Part shown: piece after piece, positions 55,965-63,135 of the stretch
Layout: each line of letters starts with the position of its first letter
Numbering within the stretch: position 1 is the first letter of the stretch
Origin: Terribium retamae
GTDB taxonomy: Bacteria > Pseudomonadota > Alphaproteobacteria > Rhizobiales > Rhizobiaceae
NCBI RefSeq assembly: GCF_022347545.1
Contig: NZ_JAKREW010000001.1
Coordinates: 496,001-560,000 of the forward strand
DNA: 64,000 nucleotides
Direction: 5' to 3'
Program-made: the position numbers and the translations under genes
The notes under the pieces: generated by a model
Databases searched by the model: none
Told to the model about the DNA's origin: nothing
Seen by the model: only the letters and a program-made list of their open reading frames with translations

Positions 55965-56438
55965 ATGGCTGAAGCTGGTTACAGCATTGACGTGCGCACT
56001 CTCGACGAATTCGAACCGAGAGAACTCTACACCATGCTCAAAATGCGAACCGATGTGTTCGTCGTCGAGCAGAAGTGCCCCTATCCCGAACTCGACGGTA
56101 AAGACCCCGAGACCTTGCATCTGCGTTTGTTGTCCGGTGACGAATTGCTCGCCTGTGCCCGCATCAGCAAACCCTCGACCGCCGATGAGCCCGCCGTGAT
56201 CGGTAGGGTCGTGGTCTCGCCGAACCATCGCGGCAAACGCCTTGGCGACGCGCTGATGAAAGAAGCCATCACGACTTGCGAGCGGCTCTTTTCCGACCAC
56301 GCAATCGTACTGTCAGCCCAAAGCCATCTCCGGCGTTTCTACGAAACATTCGGCTTTGTTGCTGTTTCGGAAGAGTATTTGGAGGACGACATCCCGCATA
56401 TCGATATGGAACGGAGATTGACAGCAGCGGCCGGATAA
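55965..56438 (+). CDS. ElaA-like GNAT N-acyltransferase
   Basis: The 157-residue protein resembles ElaA: it starts SIDVRTLDEFEPRELYTMLKMRTDVFVVEQKCPYPELDGKD in family pattern, then IGRVVVSPNHRGKRLGDALMKEA with the acetyl-CoA loop R-G-K-R-L-G-D-A, and HLRRFYETFGF. Substrate is unknown. ATG 55965 is chosen; the frame from 55869 overlaps the cupin start and is rejected. It heads a rightward run with yaiI-like and DUF1345 genes, spaced by 14 and 18 bases. Confidence 0.87.
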   Translation: MAEAGYSIDVRTLDEFEPRELYTMLKMRTDVFVVEQKCPYPELDGKDPETLHLRLLSGDELLACARISKPSTADEPAVIGRVVVSPNHRGKRLGDALMKEAITTCERLFSDHAIVLSAQSHLRRFYETFGFVAVSEEYLEDDIPHIDMERRLTAAAG

Positions 56439-56452
56439 CATCAACCACATCC

Positions 56453-56917
56453 ATGACAGTCTCAATCTACGTCGACGCCGACGCCTGTCCGGTAAAGGAA
56501 GAGGTGATCAAGGTTGCCGAGCGGCACGGTGTCACCGTCACGTTCGTTTCGAACGGCGGCCTGCGTCCTTCGCGTGACCCGATGATCCGCAACGTGGTCG
56601 TCAGCAAGGGCGCCGACGCTGCTGACGACTGGATCATTGAAAACGCCGTGGCGAATGACATTGTCGTCACCGCCGATATTCCCCTTGCTGCGCGGGCCGT
56701 TGCGCTCAACGCTCATGTGCTCGGACCGACCGGGCGCCCCTTCACGCCGGAAACGATCGGCATGGCGGTTGCCATGCGCGACTTGAAGCAGCACCTGCGC
56801 GAGACAGGTGAAAGCAAAGGCTACAATGCCAGTTTCACGCCGCAGGACCGCTCGCGTTTCCTCGGCGAACTTGACCGAATCTTGCGACGCGCGCTCAAAT
56901 CAGCGGTGCCAAGCTGA
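56453..56917 (+). CDS. YaiI/YqxD family protein (UPF0178)
   Basis: The 154-residue protein matches UPF0178: IYVDADACPVKEEVIKVAERHGVTVTFVSNGGL, VSKGADAADDWIIENA, DIVVTADIPLAARAVAL and a GPTGRPFTPETIG loop. The acidic D-A-D-A-C-P-V motif and the D-x-W-I repeat suggest a PIN-like nuclease fold, but the activity is unproven. ATG 56453 is selected; the frame from 56276 overlaps ElaA. It is in an operon with the ElaA gene before it and DUF1345 after it. Confidence 0.93.
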   Translation: MTVSIYVDADACPVKEEVIKVAERHGVTVTFVSNGGLRPSRDPMIRNVVVSKGADAADDWIIENAVANDIVVTADIPLAARAVALNAHVLGPTGRPFTPETIGMAVAMRDLKQHLRETGESKGYNASFTPQDRSRFLGELDRILRRALKSAVPS

Positions 56918-56935
56918 GAACAGCAGGTTCCGGTC

Positions 56936-57610
56936 ATGAGAATATTGATTGGTAAGTCCGCAAACCGACTGCTACCGTTTGCAGCAGCCGCGTGCGTGGG
57001 ACTCATCGCGCTGGCAATAGCCCTGCAATTCAAACTCGCGATCGCTTATTCCATCGGCGCAGATGCATTCTTCCTGGTGTATGTCGGGCTGATGCTGGCG
57101 CGCATGCCTTACCTCACGGCGGAACATTTACGCCGCAAGGCGCGTGTCGACGACCTCCCGGTCTTCATCATCTTTGCGGTGACCATCGCGGTCATTGCCG
57201 TCGTCGTCGGCTCGCTGTTTCTGATCGTCAACGACAATCATAAGCATTCGCCCGCCGAACTGCTGATGTCACTGATATCACTGCCGCTCGGCTGGCTGAC
57301 CATTCATACGATGGCTGCTTTTCACTATGCCCATGTCTATTGGCGCGACGACGACGAGGTGCGTGACGCAAAAGGACGACCCATACGCCAGCCGGTCGGC
57401 GGCCTCGACTTCCCGGGAGACGCGCCGCCGCAGGGCTGGGATTTTTTCTATTTTGCCATCGTCATCGGCATGACGGCGCAAACCGCGGACACCAATGTCA
57501 CCACCACGCGCATGCGCAAGCTGGTGATCCTGCATTCGCTGATCACTTTCTTGTTCAATACCGTCATCGTGGCTGCGGCGGTGAATGTTGCCGTCACGCT
57601 CGGCAACTGA
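56936..57610 (+). CDS. DUF1345 membrane protein
   Basis: The 224-residue inner-membrane protein has about five transmembrane helices. The start is RLLPFAAAACVGLIALAIALQF. A cytosolic loop bears HVYWRDDDEVRDAKGRPIRQP and the LDFPG motif (VGGLDFPGDAPPQGWDFFYFAIVIGMTAQTAD), the signature of the DUF1345 family. The role is unknown. It is 18 bases after the YaiI-like gene and 109 bases before the cytochrome gene, all rightward. Confidence 0.9.
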   Translation: MRILIGKSANRLLPFAAAACVGLIALAIALQFKLAIAYSIGADAFFLVYVGLMLARMPYLTAEHLRRKARVDDLPVFIIFAVTIAVIAVVVGSLFLIVNDNHKHSPAELLMSLISLPLGWLTIHTMAAFHYAHVYWRDDDEVRDAKGRPIRQPVGGLDFPGDAPPQGWDFFYFAIVIGMTAQTADTNVTTTRMRKLVILHSLITFLFNTVIVAAAVNVAVTLGN

Positions 57611-57719
57611 AGCGATTCGCGCACAAAATCGTGATGGATTGAAACAAGACGAGGCCAGGACTCGTACTACCATGCGAAAACCACTCGCGAGCCGGATCAC
57701 GCGGCAGAAGGGGCGCGGC

Positions 57720-58601
57720 ATGGACGCGATCGCCAGCATCGACCAAAGCAAGGAAGCTCAGGCAGGTCAGTCGAAGAAAGGGCCACTGATCTACCGGCAG
57801 AATCACTGGACACGGCTGACGCATTGGGCCTGGGCTTTTGCCCTGTTCTTCCTGCTGCTGAGCGGCCTGCAGATTTTCAACGCGCGGCCACAGCTTTACA
57901 TCGGCAAGGAATCGGGTTTCGGCTACAACAATACGATCCTTCAAATCGGTGCCGAGGACACCGCCACAGGCCCTCGCGGGTTCACCGAAATCTTTGGCCA
58001 TCGTTTCGATACCACAGGCGTTCTCGGGTGGTCGGGGCCACCCGGCAACGAGAGTGCGCGCGCCTTCCCATCCTGGGCAACGATCCCATCCTATTACGAT
58101 CTCGGTACTGCGCGCGTCGTCCATTTCTTTTTTGCATGGATCTTGAGTGCAACACTGCTCGTCTGGCTGCTCGTCGGGCTGTTCAGCGGTCACATTCGAC
58201 GCGATCTTGCACCGCGTCTGGCCGACATCCGCAATCTGCCTCGCGATGTCGCCGACCATATCCGGCTGCGTTTCCATCATTCCGGCCGGTACAACACGCT
58301 GCAAAAACTCGCCTATGGCGGCGTATTGTTTGTTCTTCTGCCGCTGATGGTCCTGACCGGACTTGCCATGTCACCCAGCATGAACGCGGTACTGCCTTTC
58401 CTCAATGAGCTGTTCGGAGGAAGGCAAACGGCGCGCACCATCCACTTCGCGGTCATGGTGCTGCTCGTCCTGTTCTTTCTCGTTCACATGCTGATGATCC
58501 TGGCTGCGGGGCCGATCAACGAGCTGAGATCGATCATCACCGGTTGGTATCGCACCGATCCGCCGAACGGCGGAACAAATTCGACCGGGCGGAGCGAGTA
58601 A
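57720..58601 (+). CDS. Cytochrome b561-type membrane subunit
   Basis: The 293-residue protein has four main transmembrane helices. Candidate heme ligands are histidines in YRQNHWTRLTHWAWAFALFF, ARVVHFFFAWIL and ARTIHFAVMVLLVLFFLVHMLM, as in b-type cytochromes that pass quinol electrons to periplasmic oxidoreductases. ATG 57720 follows AAGGGG by six bases; two upstream ATGs in frame lack such a site and are rejected. Two bases after its stop lies the gene for a Tat-exported molybdoenzyme, so the two should form one membrane redox complex. Confidence 0.9.
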   Translation: MDAIASIDQSKEAQAGQSKKGPLIYRQNHWTRLTHWAWAFALFFLLLSGLQIFNARPQLYIGKESGFGYNNTILQIGAEDTATGPRGFTEIFGHRFDTTGVLGWSGPPGNESARAFPSWATIPSYYDLGTARVVHFFFAWILSATLLVWLLVGLFSGHIRRDLAPRLADIRNLPRDVADHIRLRFHHSGRYNTLQKLAYGGVLFVLLPLMVLTGLAMSPSMNAVLPFLNELFGGRQTARTIHFAVMVLLVLFFLVHMLMILAAGPINELRSIITGWYRTDPPNGGTNSTGRSE

Positions 58602-58602
58602 G

Positions 58603-59394
58603 ATGGCCAAGTTCCAGATCAACCGTCGCAAGTTCCTGACTGCCGCCGGCCTGGGAGCGTCAGGCTTCACGCTTTCCGGCTGCGACGCCTTCGATAGCCA
58701 GCTAGGCATGGGCGACGGCCTGCGCAATTTCCTGGAGGGAGCAAACGGCCTGACCTATCGGGCGCAACGCCTGCTTGCTGGACGCGATACCCTCGCGCCC
58801 GAATTCTCCGAGGCCGATATCCGCCAGCCGATGCGGCCTAACGGCATCACGGCACCGGACGATGACACCTACAAGAGCCTGCTCACAAACAACTTCGTCG
58901 ACTGGCGCCTCGAAGTCACCGGTCTCGTGGAAAAGCCGCTGTCGCTGACGCGTGAGCAACTGCTGGCCATGCCGAGCCGTACGCAGATAACCCGACATGA
59001 TTGCGTCGAGGGCTGGAGTTGTATTGCCAAATGGACCGGGACGCCGCTCTCATTGGTGCTCGACCAGGCCGTGGTGAAGCCGCAGGCGCGTTACGTCATG
59101 TTCCATTGTCTTGATACGATCGATCGTAATCTTTCCGGCGACATCAAATATTACGGCTCGATCGACTTGATTGACGCGCGCCATCCGCAGACCATTCTGG
59201 CCTATGGCCTCAACGGCAAGCCGCTGCCCGTGGAAAATGGCGCTCCGCTGCGGGTAAGGGTCGAACGCCAACTCGGTTACAAAATGCCGAAATACATCCA
59301 GCGCGTCGAACTGGTCGATTCTTTCGCCAATTTTGGTGGCGGCCGCGGCGGCTATTGGGAAGACTACGGCTATGATTGGTATGGCGGTATCTAA
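58603..59394 (+). CDS. Tat-exported sulfite-oxidase-fold molybdoprotein, probable lipoprotein
   Basis: The 263-residue precursor has a Tat signal (NRRKFLTAAGLGASGFTL) ending L-S-G-C27, a lipobox, so it is probably anchored to the periplasmic face. The catalytic domain has the sulfite-oxidase/MsrP fold with the probable molybdenum-ligand Cys134 in RHDCVEGWSCIAKWTG and Y-G-S-I-D-L-I-D-A and P-L-R-V-R-V-E-R-Q-L-G-Y segments. It ends with a glycine/tyrosine-rich tail (GGRGGYWEDYGYDWYGGI). Its partner is the cytochrome at 57720. The substrate is not known; a methionine-sulfoxide-reductase-like role is possible. Confidence 0.9.
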   Translation: MAKFQINRRKFLTAAGLGASGFTLSGCDAFDSQLGMGDGLRNFLEGANGLTYRAQRLLAGRDTLAPEFSEADIRQPMRPNGITAPDDDTYKSLLTNNFVDWRLEVTGLVEKPLSLTREQLLAMPSRTQITRHDCVEGWSCIAKWTGTPLSLVLDQAVVKPQARYVMFHCLDTIDRNLSGDIKYYGSIDLIDARHPQTILAYGLNGKPLPVENGAPLRVRVERQLGYKMPKYIQRVELVDSFANFGGGRGGYWEDYGYDWYGGI

Positions 59395-59424
59395 CCAGCG
59401 CTTTCAGCCAGCGACGTCGTCGCC

Positions 59425-59454
59425 AAACAAAAAAGCGGGGTCAAAACCCCGCTT
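59425..59454 (-). terminator. Leftward intrinsic terminator
   Basis: AAGCGGGGT (59433-59441), a 4-base loop and ACCCCGCTT (59446-59454) form a 9-bp stem. On the minus strand it is followed by TTTTGTTTG, so it fits termination of leftward RNA from the DUF1203 gene 245 bases away. On the plus strand no T-run follows, so it is a poor terminator for the molybdoenzyme gene. Confidence 0.7.
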
Positions 59455-59595
59455 CCTCGTCTGTCGAAAACTCACCGCCGGTCCATCCGCGGTCGATGAA
59501 ATCGTTCGACACCCATCTTATAGCCACTCAATACAACAACTAGGTGACAGGCAGGTGCGATCTTCGGCCGATTTTGGTTAAGCATTCGTTACGCT

Positions 59596-59694
59596 GGAGC
59601 ATTCCCGTTTTCATGGAACCTCGGAAACGCTCTAACCCCTTGTTTTTACGCAATTCCGGACGGTAAACCGTGAACACTTTTCCTGGAATTGCTC
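59596..59694 (+). repeat. Rhizobiales intergenic repeat, copy 2
   Basis: The element runs GGAGCATTCC, CGGAAACGCTCTAACCCC, TTGTTTTTACGCAATTCC, ACACTTTTCC, GGAATTGCTC. It contains two inverted parts: GAGC with GCTC at the left, and GCAATTCC (59650-59657) with GGAATTGC (59685-59692) at the right. It aligns with the copy at 29919-30020. It lies between the leftward terminator and the DUF1203 stop, so DUF1203 mRNA would carry it in the 3' untranslated region. Confidence 0.7.
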
Positions 59695-59699
59695 GAGAT

Positions 59700-60170
59700 T
59701 CAGCCTCGCTCGATCCGACACTGATAACAATTGTTCCGTGCCGATCGCATATGCAGATAGGCCACGTCTTCCCGCTTCAGGATCATGTCCGCCCGCTTGG
59801 CGATATCCGGTGTCGGCACCACCGCGCCGGTTCCATAGACGATACGGTCGTCGGCGCCGTATCCGCGCACGATGTAATCGCTGGTTTCGAGAAACAGCTC
59901 TGGAATCGTCCCTGCGTCCTCTGCGCGCTCGCAAGCCTCGGCGTGCAGGAAAATCGGCCCGGTCTCGGCATAAGGCTGCAACCCCGGAAATGGCCGATAG
60001 GCCAGGATCAGATATGCTTCGCCGGCCGCGACATTCTTCAAGCAGTGACGGCAGGGAACGCCATCGCCATCAGAAATCCTGCGCTCTGGCACGAGGCCAT
60101 AGGCGTCGAGACCACCTTTTTGCAACGCCCTTGCGGTTTCGGTGGGTAAAGCCTTGAACAGGACGGACAT
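59700..60170 (-). CDS. DUF1203-family protein
   Basis: The 156-residue soluble protein starts MSVLFKALPTETARALQKGG and has CRHCLKNVAAGEAYLILAYRPF, GPIFLHAEAC, a Y-Q-C near the end, and DYIVRGYGADDRIVYGTG. This is the DUF1203 pattern, with cysteines and histidine that may bind metal. The role is unknown. ATG 60170 is selected; GGAG lies nine bases upstream. The longer frame to 60230 adds a non-conserved stretch. The mRNA 3' end probably contains the intergenic repeat just downstream. Confidence 0.85.
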   Translation of the reverse strand: MSVLFKALPTETARALQKGGLDAYGLVPERRISDGDGVPCRHCLKNVAAGEAYLILAYRPFPGLQPYAETGPIFLHAEACERAEDAGTIPELFLETSDYIVRGYGADDRIVYGTGAVVPTPDIAKRADMILKREDVAYLHMRSARNNCYQCRIERG

Positions 60171-60264
60171 AGGTCGGTTCTCCGGTTTCTCGAACCGTAA
60201 CCCTATGCCGATGGCCAGACGCTCTCCCACCCGAATCCTGACTTGGCTGCGAACTCAGCAACCA

Positions 60265-60822
60265 TCAGCGGATGAAGTCGTCGAAGCGGCGCAACGTGAC
60301 ACGCCGATTGCGCCAATTCTCGTTATCAGTCGGCACCAGCAAGAATTCCTCGCCGTAACCGACGGTCTCCAGAGCATAACCGGGCACACCGAACTCTCGC
60401 ACCAGGGTCCGCTTCAGCGACGACGCTCGCTGCTCCGACAATGCCTGGTTCGAGGCAAAGGAACCGACGGCGTCGGTGTGGCCTTCGATAAGGACCCGTG
60501 CACCGGGATGGCGACGCAAGGTACGACGCAGGCCATCGGCGATGATCTCGACTTTCCGATATTGCGACGGTTCGATCGCAGCGGATCCAAAGGCGAAATT
60601 GATGGACTGGATGTCGATCGACGGCGCCATGCGGCGCAGATCGGGCCGGCGTTTGAATTCACGAATGGTGACGCGCTCGTTTGGGCGCAGCTTCAGGCGC
60701 GGTGCCGCCTCCAGCTTGCGTTCGATCTGCGCTGCAGAAGGGGTCTGTGCCTGCGCGAAGGCAAGACTGGGCAGCGCGATCGAAGCAATCAGCGCAACGG
60801 CGACGGTACGGCGGGAAATCAT
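60265..60822 (-). CDS. OmpA-domain periplasmic/outer-membrane protein
   Basis: The 185-residue precursor has a signal peptide (MISRRTVAVALIASIALPSLAFAQ). An OmpA C-terminal peptidoglycan-binding domain follows, with the motif GHTDAVGSFASNQALSEQRASSLKRTL (the N and R residues bind the peptide stem), YGEEFLLVPTDNE and NRRVTL. It tethers the outer envelope to the wall; there is no barrel part. ATG 60822 follows AGGAG by six bases, better than the ATG at 60843. It is a single gene, convergent with nothing; DUF1203 lies downstream. Confidence 0.9.
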   Translation of the reverse strand: MISRRTVAVALIASIALPSLAFAQAQTPSAAQIERKLEAAPRLKLRPNERVTIREFKRRPDLRRMAPSIDIQSINFAFGSAAIEPSQYRKVEIIADGLRRTLRRHPGARVLIEGHTDAVGSFASNQALSEQRASSLKRTLVREFGVPGYALETVGYGEEFLLVPTDNENWRNRRVTLRRFDDFIR

Positions 60823-60941
60823 GCTTGGCTCCTGAGAGGTCATGCCGGATCAACGTTGGCCGCACCATGACAGAGCCAAGCTGAAGCCGGCATGAACGCA
60901 CTGTTCAGCGGTCCCGAGCAATTCTGAGCAACGGAAGCGCT

Positions 60942-61502
60942 TTAGCGCATGACGCTGGCCGACCGCTCGGCGAAAGACATCGGGCGCACGATTTCTTTTT
61001 TCTGCGCCACCGGTTTGAAGCCGAGTTTCTGGTAGAGCGGCAACGCCGCCGGATGATCGAGCGTGCATGTCTGCACGGTCACCCGCTTCGGTCCGTGCGA
61101 CCAGCAAGCTTCTATGGCCGCGCCCAGGAACCAACGGCCGATACCCTGCCCCGTGGCATGTTCCATCATGCCGAAATAAGCAAGCTCGGCCTCCTCCGGC
61201 AGATGCGGCTTGACGTCGAAAAAACCCGCGGGCGCGCCATCGAGATAAAGCACGCGGATGTCGCGATCTTCCCGGTGCAAGCCGGCGGCCAATTCGTCGT
61301 CGTTGAGTTTGAGCACGTTGACCCAAAGCCATTTGCGCCCGACCCGATCCTGCAGATAACGATAGAAATGCAGCGGAATCATCCGCGTCCTCAGAAGCGC
61401 GATCTGTCTGTTGTACGGCAGCGGCGGATAGTAGGCTGGCGGAACGTCCATTTCGAGGAACGTCACCGTAACGTCGATCCGCTCCTGATCGTCGGCGCTC
61501 AT
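60942..61502 (-). CDS. GNAT-family N-acetyltransferase
   Basis: The 186-residue protein begins MSADDQERIDVTVTFLEMD. It has the region FYRYLQDRVGRKWLWVNVLKLND and the acetyl-CoA loop in EHATGQGIGRWFLGAAIEACW (G-Q-G-I-G), then HPAALPLYQKLGFKPV. ATG 61502 lies five bases after the sseA stop, and the frame upstream overlaps sseA, so it is rejected. It is the last gene of the cysK-alaX-sseA run. The stop codon lies within GCGCTTTA, which looks like a decayed piece of the intergenic repeat. Confidence 0.88.
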   Translation of the reverse strand: MSADDQERIDVTVTFLEMDVPPAYYPPLPYNRQIALLRTRMIPLHFYRYLQDRVGRKWLWVNVLKLNDDELAAGLHREDRDIRVLYLDGAPAGFFDVKPHLPEEAELAYFGMMEHATGQGIGRWFLGAAIEACWSHGPKRVTVQTCTLDHPAALPLYQKLGFKPVAQKKEIVRPMSFAERSASVMR

Positions 61503-61506
61503 GGAG

Positions 61507-62361
61507 TTAACGATCCTTGCCCGTCTCGACCGGTGTGTCCAGCAGGCTGCCCCACTCCGTCCACGAACCGTCATAGAGCTTGTTGTCGGTATGGCCAAGC
61601 GTTTCAAGCGCCAGCGTGATGGCAGCAGCCGTGATGCCGGAGCCACATGAGGTGACGACCGGCTTCGACAAATCCACCCCGGCCCGCTCGATAACCTCGC
61701 GCAGTTTCGACTTGGGCAGCAAGGTGCCGTTTTCAGAGAGTGCGCTGTAAGGCAGATTGTGGGCGCCGGGCATATGGCCGGCACGCACGCCGGCTCGAGG
61801 CTCCGGTTCGATGCCGGCGAAACGCCCCGGTGACCGAGCGTCGGCAATCTGGCTTTCGCCGCTGGCAACGATACGTCGCATGTCCTCGAGCGACGCCACC
61901 CGGGATGCATCGAAATCGGCATGGAAGATGCCGGGGGCGATCTTGGTCGGCTCAGCCGTCACCGGATGTCCTTCGGCCTTCCAGCGATCGAAGCCCCCGT
62001 CCAGGATATAGGTCTGGAACACGCCCATCACGCGGAACATCCACCATGCGCGCGGCGCTGAAAAGAAGCCCGGCCCATCGTAGACGACGATCGTGTCGTC
62101 CGCCGATATGCCCATCGATCCGACATATTGAGCGAACTCGCGCGGTGAAGCCAAGGTGTGCGGCAGTGACGAATTCTGGTCTGAAACCGCGTCCTGATCG
62201 AGAAAGACGGCGCCGGGAATGTGCGCGGCGTCATATTCGCCACGAGCATCCCGCTTCTGCGCCGGCAGGTACCAGGAAGCATCGACGATCGACAGACCGG
62301 GTTGACCGAGCCGCTGCTCAAGCCAGTCCGCGTCGACGGTAAAGGGGCTGTCCTCGGCCAT
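61507..62361 (-). CDS. sseA: 3-mercaptopyruvate sulfurtransferase (rhodanese family)
   Basis: The 284-residue enzyme has two rhodanese domains. The first includes VDASWYLPAQKRDARGEYDAAHIPGAVFLDQD, and the second ends with the active Cys loop TSCGSGITAAAITLAL (C-G-S-G-x-T, the form specific for mercaptopyruvate). It transfers sulfur from 3-mercaptopyruvate to thiols or cyanide. It lies 30 bases after alaX and 5 bases before the GNAT gene. With cysK it suggests that the group handles cysteine-derived sulfur. Confidence 0.94.
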   Translation of the reverse strand: MAEDSPFTVDADWLEQRLGQPGLSIVDASWYLPAQKRDARGEYDAAHIPGAVFLDQDAVSDQNSSLPHTLASPREFAQYVGSMGISADDTIVVYDGPGFFSAPRAWWMFRVMGVFQTYILDGGFDRWKAEGHPVTAEPTKIAPGIFHADFDASRVASLEDMRRIVASGESQIADARSPGRFAGIEPEPRAGVRAGHMPGAHNLPYSALSENGTLLPKSKLREVIERAGVDLSKPVVTSCGSGITAAAITLALETLGHTDNKLYDGSWTEWGSLLDTPVETGKDR

Positions 62362-62391
62362 ACTGTTCTCCCAGATTTGAAGCCAGCCCGG

Positions 62392-63135
62392 TCAGGCGGC
62401 CGGCAAAGGCCCGAATCGGATGCGGAAGCGCCGATTTTCGCGCCCCTTCTTTTCAATCTTGCCGATGTGAATCTCGCCGATTTCAGCTGTACGGGCAACA
62501 TGAGTGCCGCCGCAAGGTTGGCTGTCCACCGCGGCATTTTCTCCGATGAGCACGAGGCGGATGCGCCCGGTACCGCTCGGTGGACGCACATTCTTCGACT
62601 TCACCAGGCCGGGATTGGCGGCCAATTGTTCGTCCGTGATCCATTCGATCGAAACTGGATGATCCGCTCGGACCAGTTCCATCAGCTTCGCCGTCACCTC
62701 TTCCTTGGAATAGCCGGTGTCGGGAATGTCGAAATCGACACGGGAATCGTCTTCTGCAACGGCCGCGCCGGTGATGGGGAATGGACACACCACACTCAGC
62801 AGGTGGCAGGCGGTGTGCATGCGCATCAGCAGATGGCGACGATCCCAGTCGATGATGGCTTTCACTTTTTCACCGACAGCCGGCATCGACTGATCCGGCG
62901 CAGGAGCGTGGATGATCTCATCCTTGGTTTCGCCGGTCACCGTGGCTGCGATCGCAACGCGGCTCCCATCCGCCCGTTCGAAATGACCCGTATCACCCGG
63001 CTGGCCGCCGGACGTCGCATAAAAGACGGTGCGATCAAGGATGATGCCGCCGCGGTCGTTGATCGCCACCACGGTCGCTTCAAGTTCCCTCAAATAGGAA
63101 TCGTCGCGGAAAACGGCCTCGGTTTTCAAGGCCAT
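62392..63135 (-). CDS. alaX: Alanyl-tRNA editing protein (AlaX-like)
   Basis: The 247-residue protein matches the free-standing AlaX editing domain of alanyl-tRNA synthetase: zinc ligands in MRMHTACHLL (H-x3-H) and SQPCGGTHVA (Cys and His). The start FRDDSYLRELEATVVAINDRGGIILDRTVFYATSGGQPGDTG is typical of family II. It hydrolyses Ser- or Gly-tRNA-Ala in trans. Its ATG overlaps the TAA of cysK (TAATG at 63133-63137), so the two are coupled. Confidence 0.9.
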   Translation of the reverse strand: MALKTEAVFRDDSYLRELEATVVAINDRGGIILDRTVFYATSGGQPGDTGHFERADGSRVAIAATVTGETKDEIIHAPAPDQSMPAVGEKVKAIIDWDRRHLLMRMHTACHLLSVVCPFPITGAAVAEDDSRVDFDIPDTGYSKEEVTAKLMELVRADHPVSIEWITDEQLAANPGLVKSKNVRPPSGTGRIRLVLIGENAAVDSQPCGGTHVARTAEIGEIHIGKIEKKGRENRRFRIRFGPLPAA

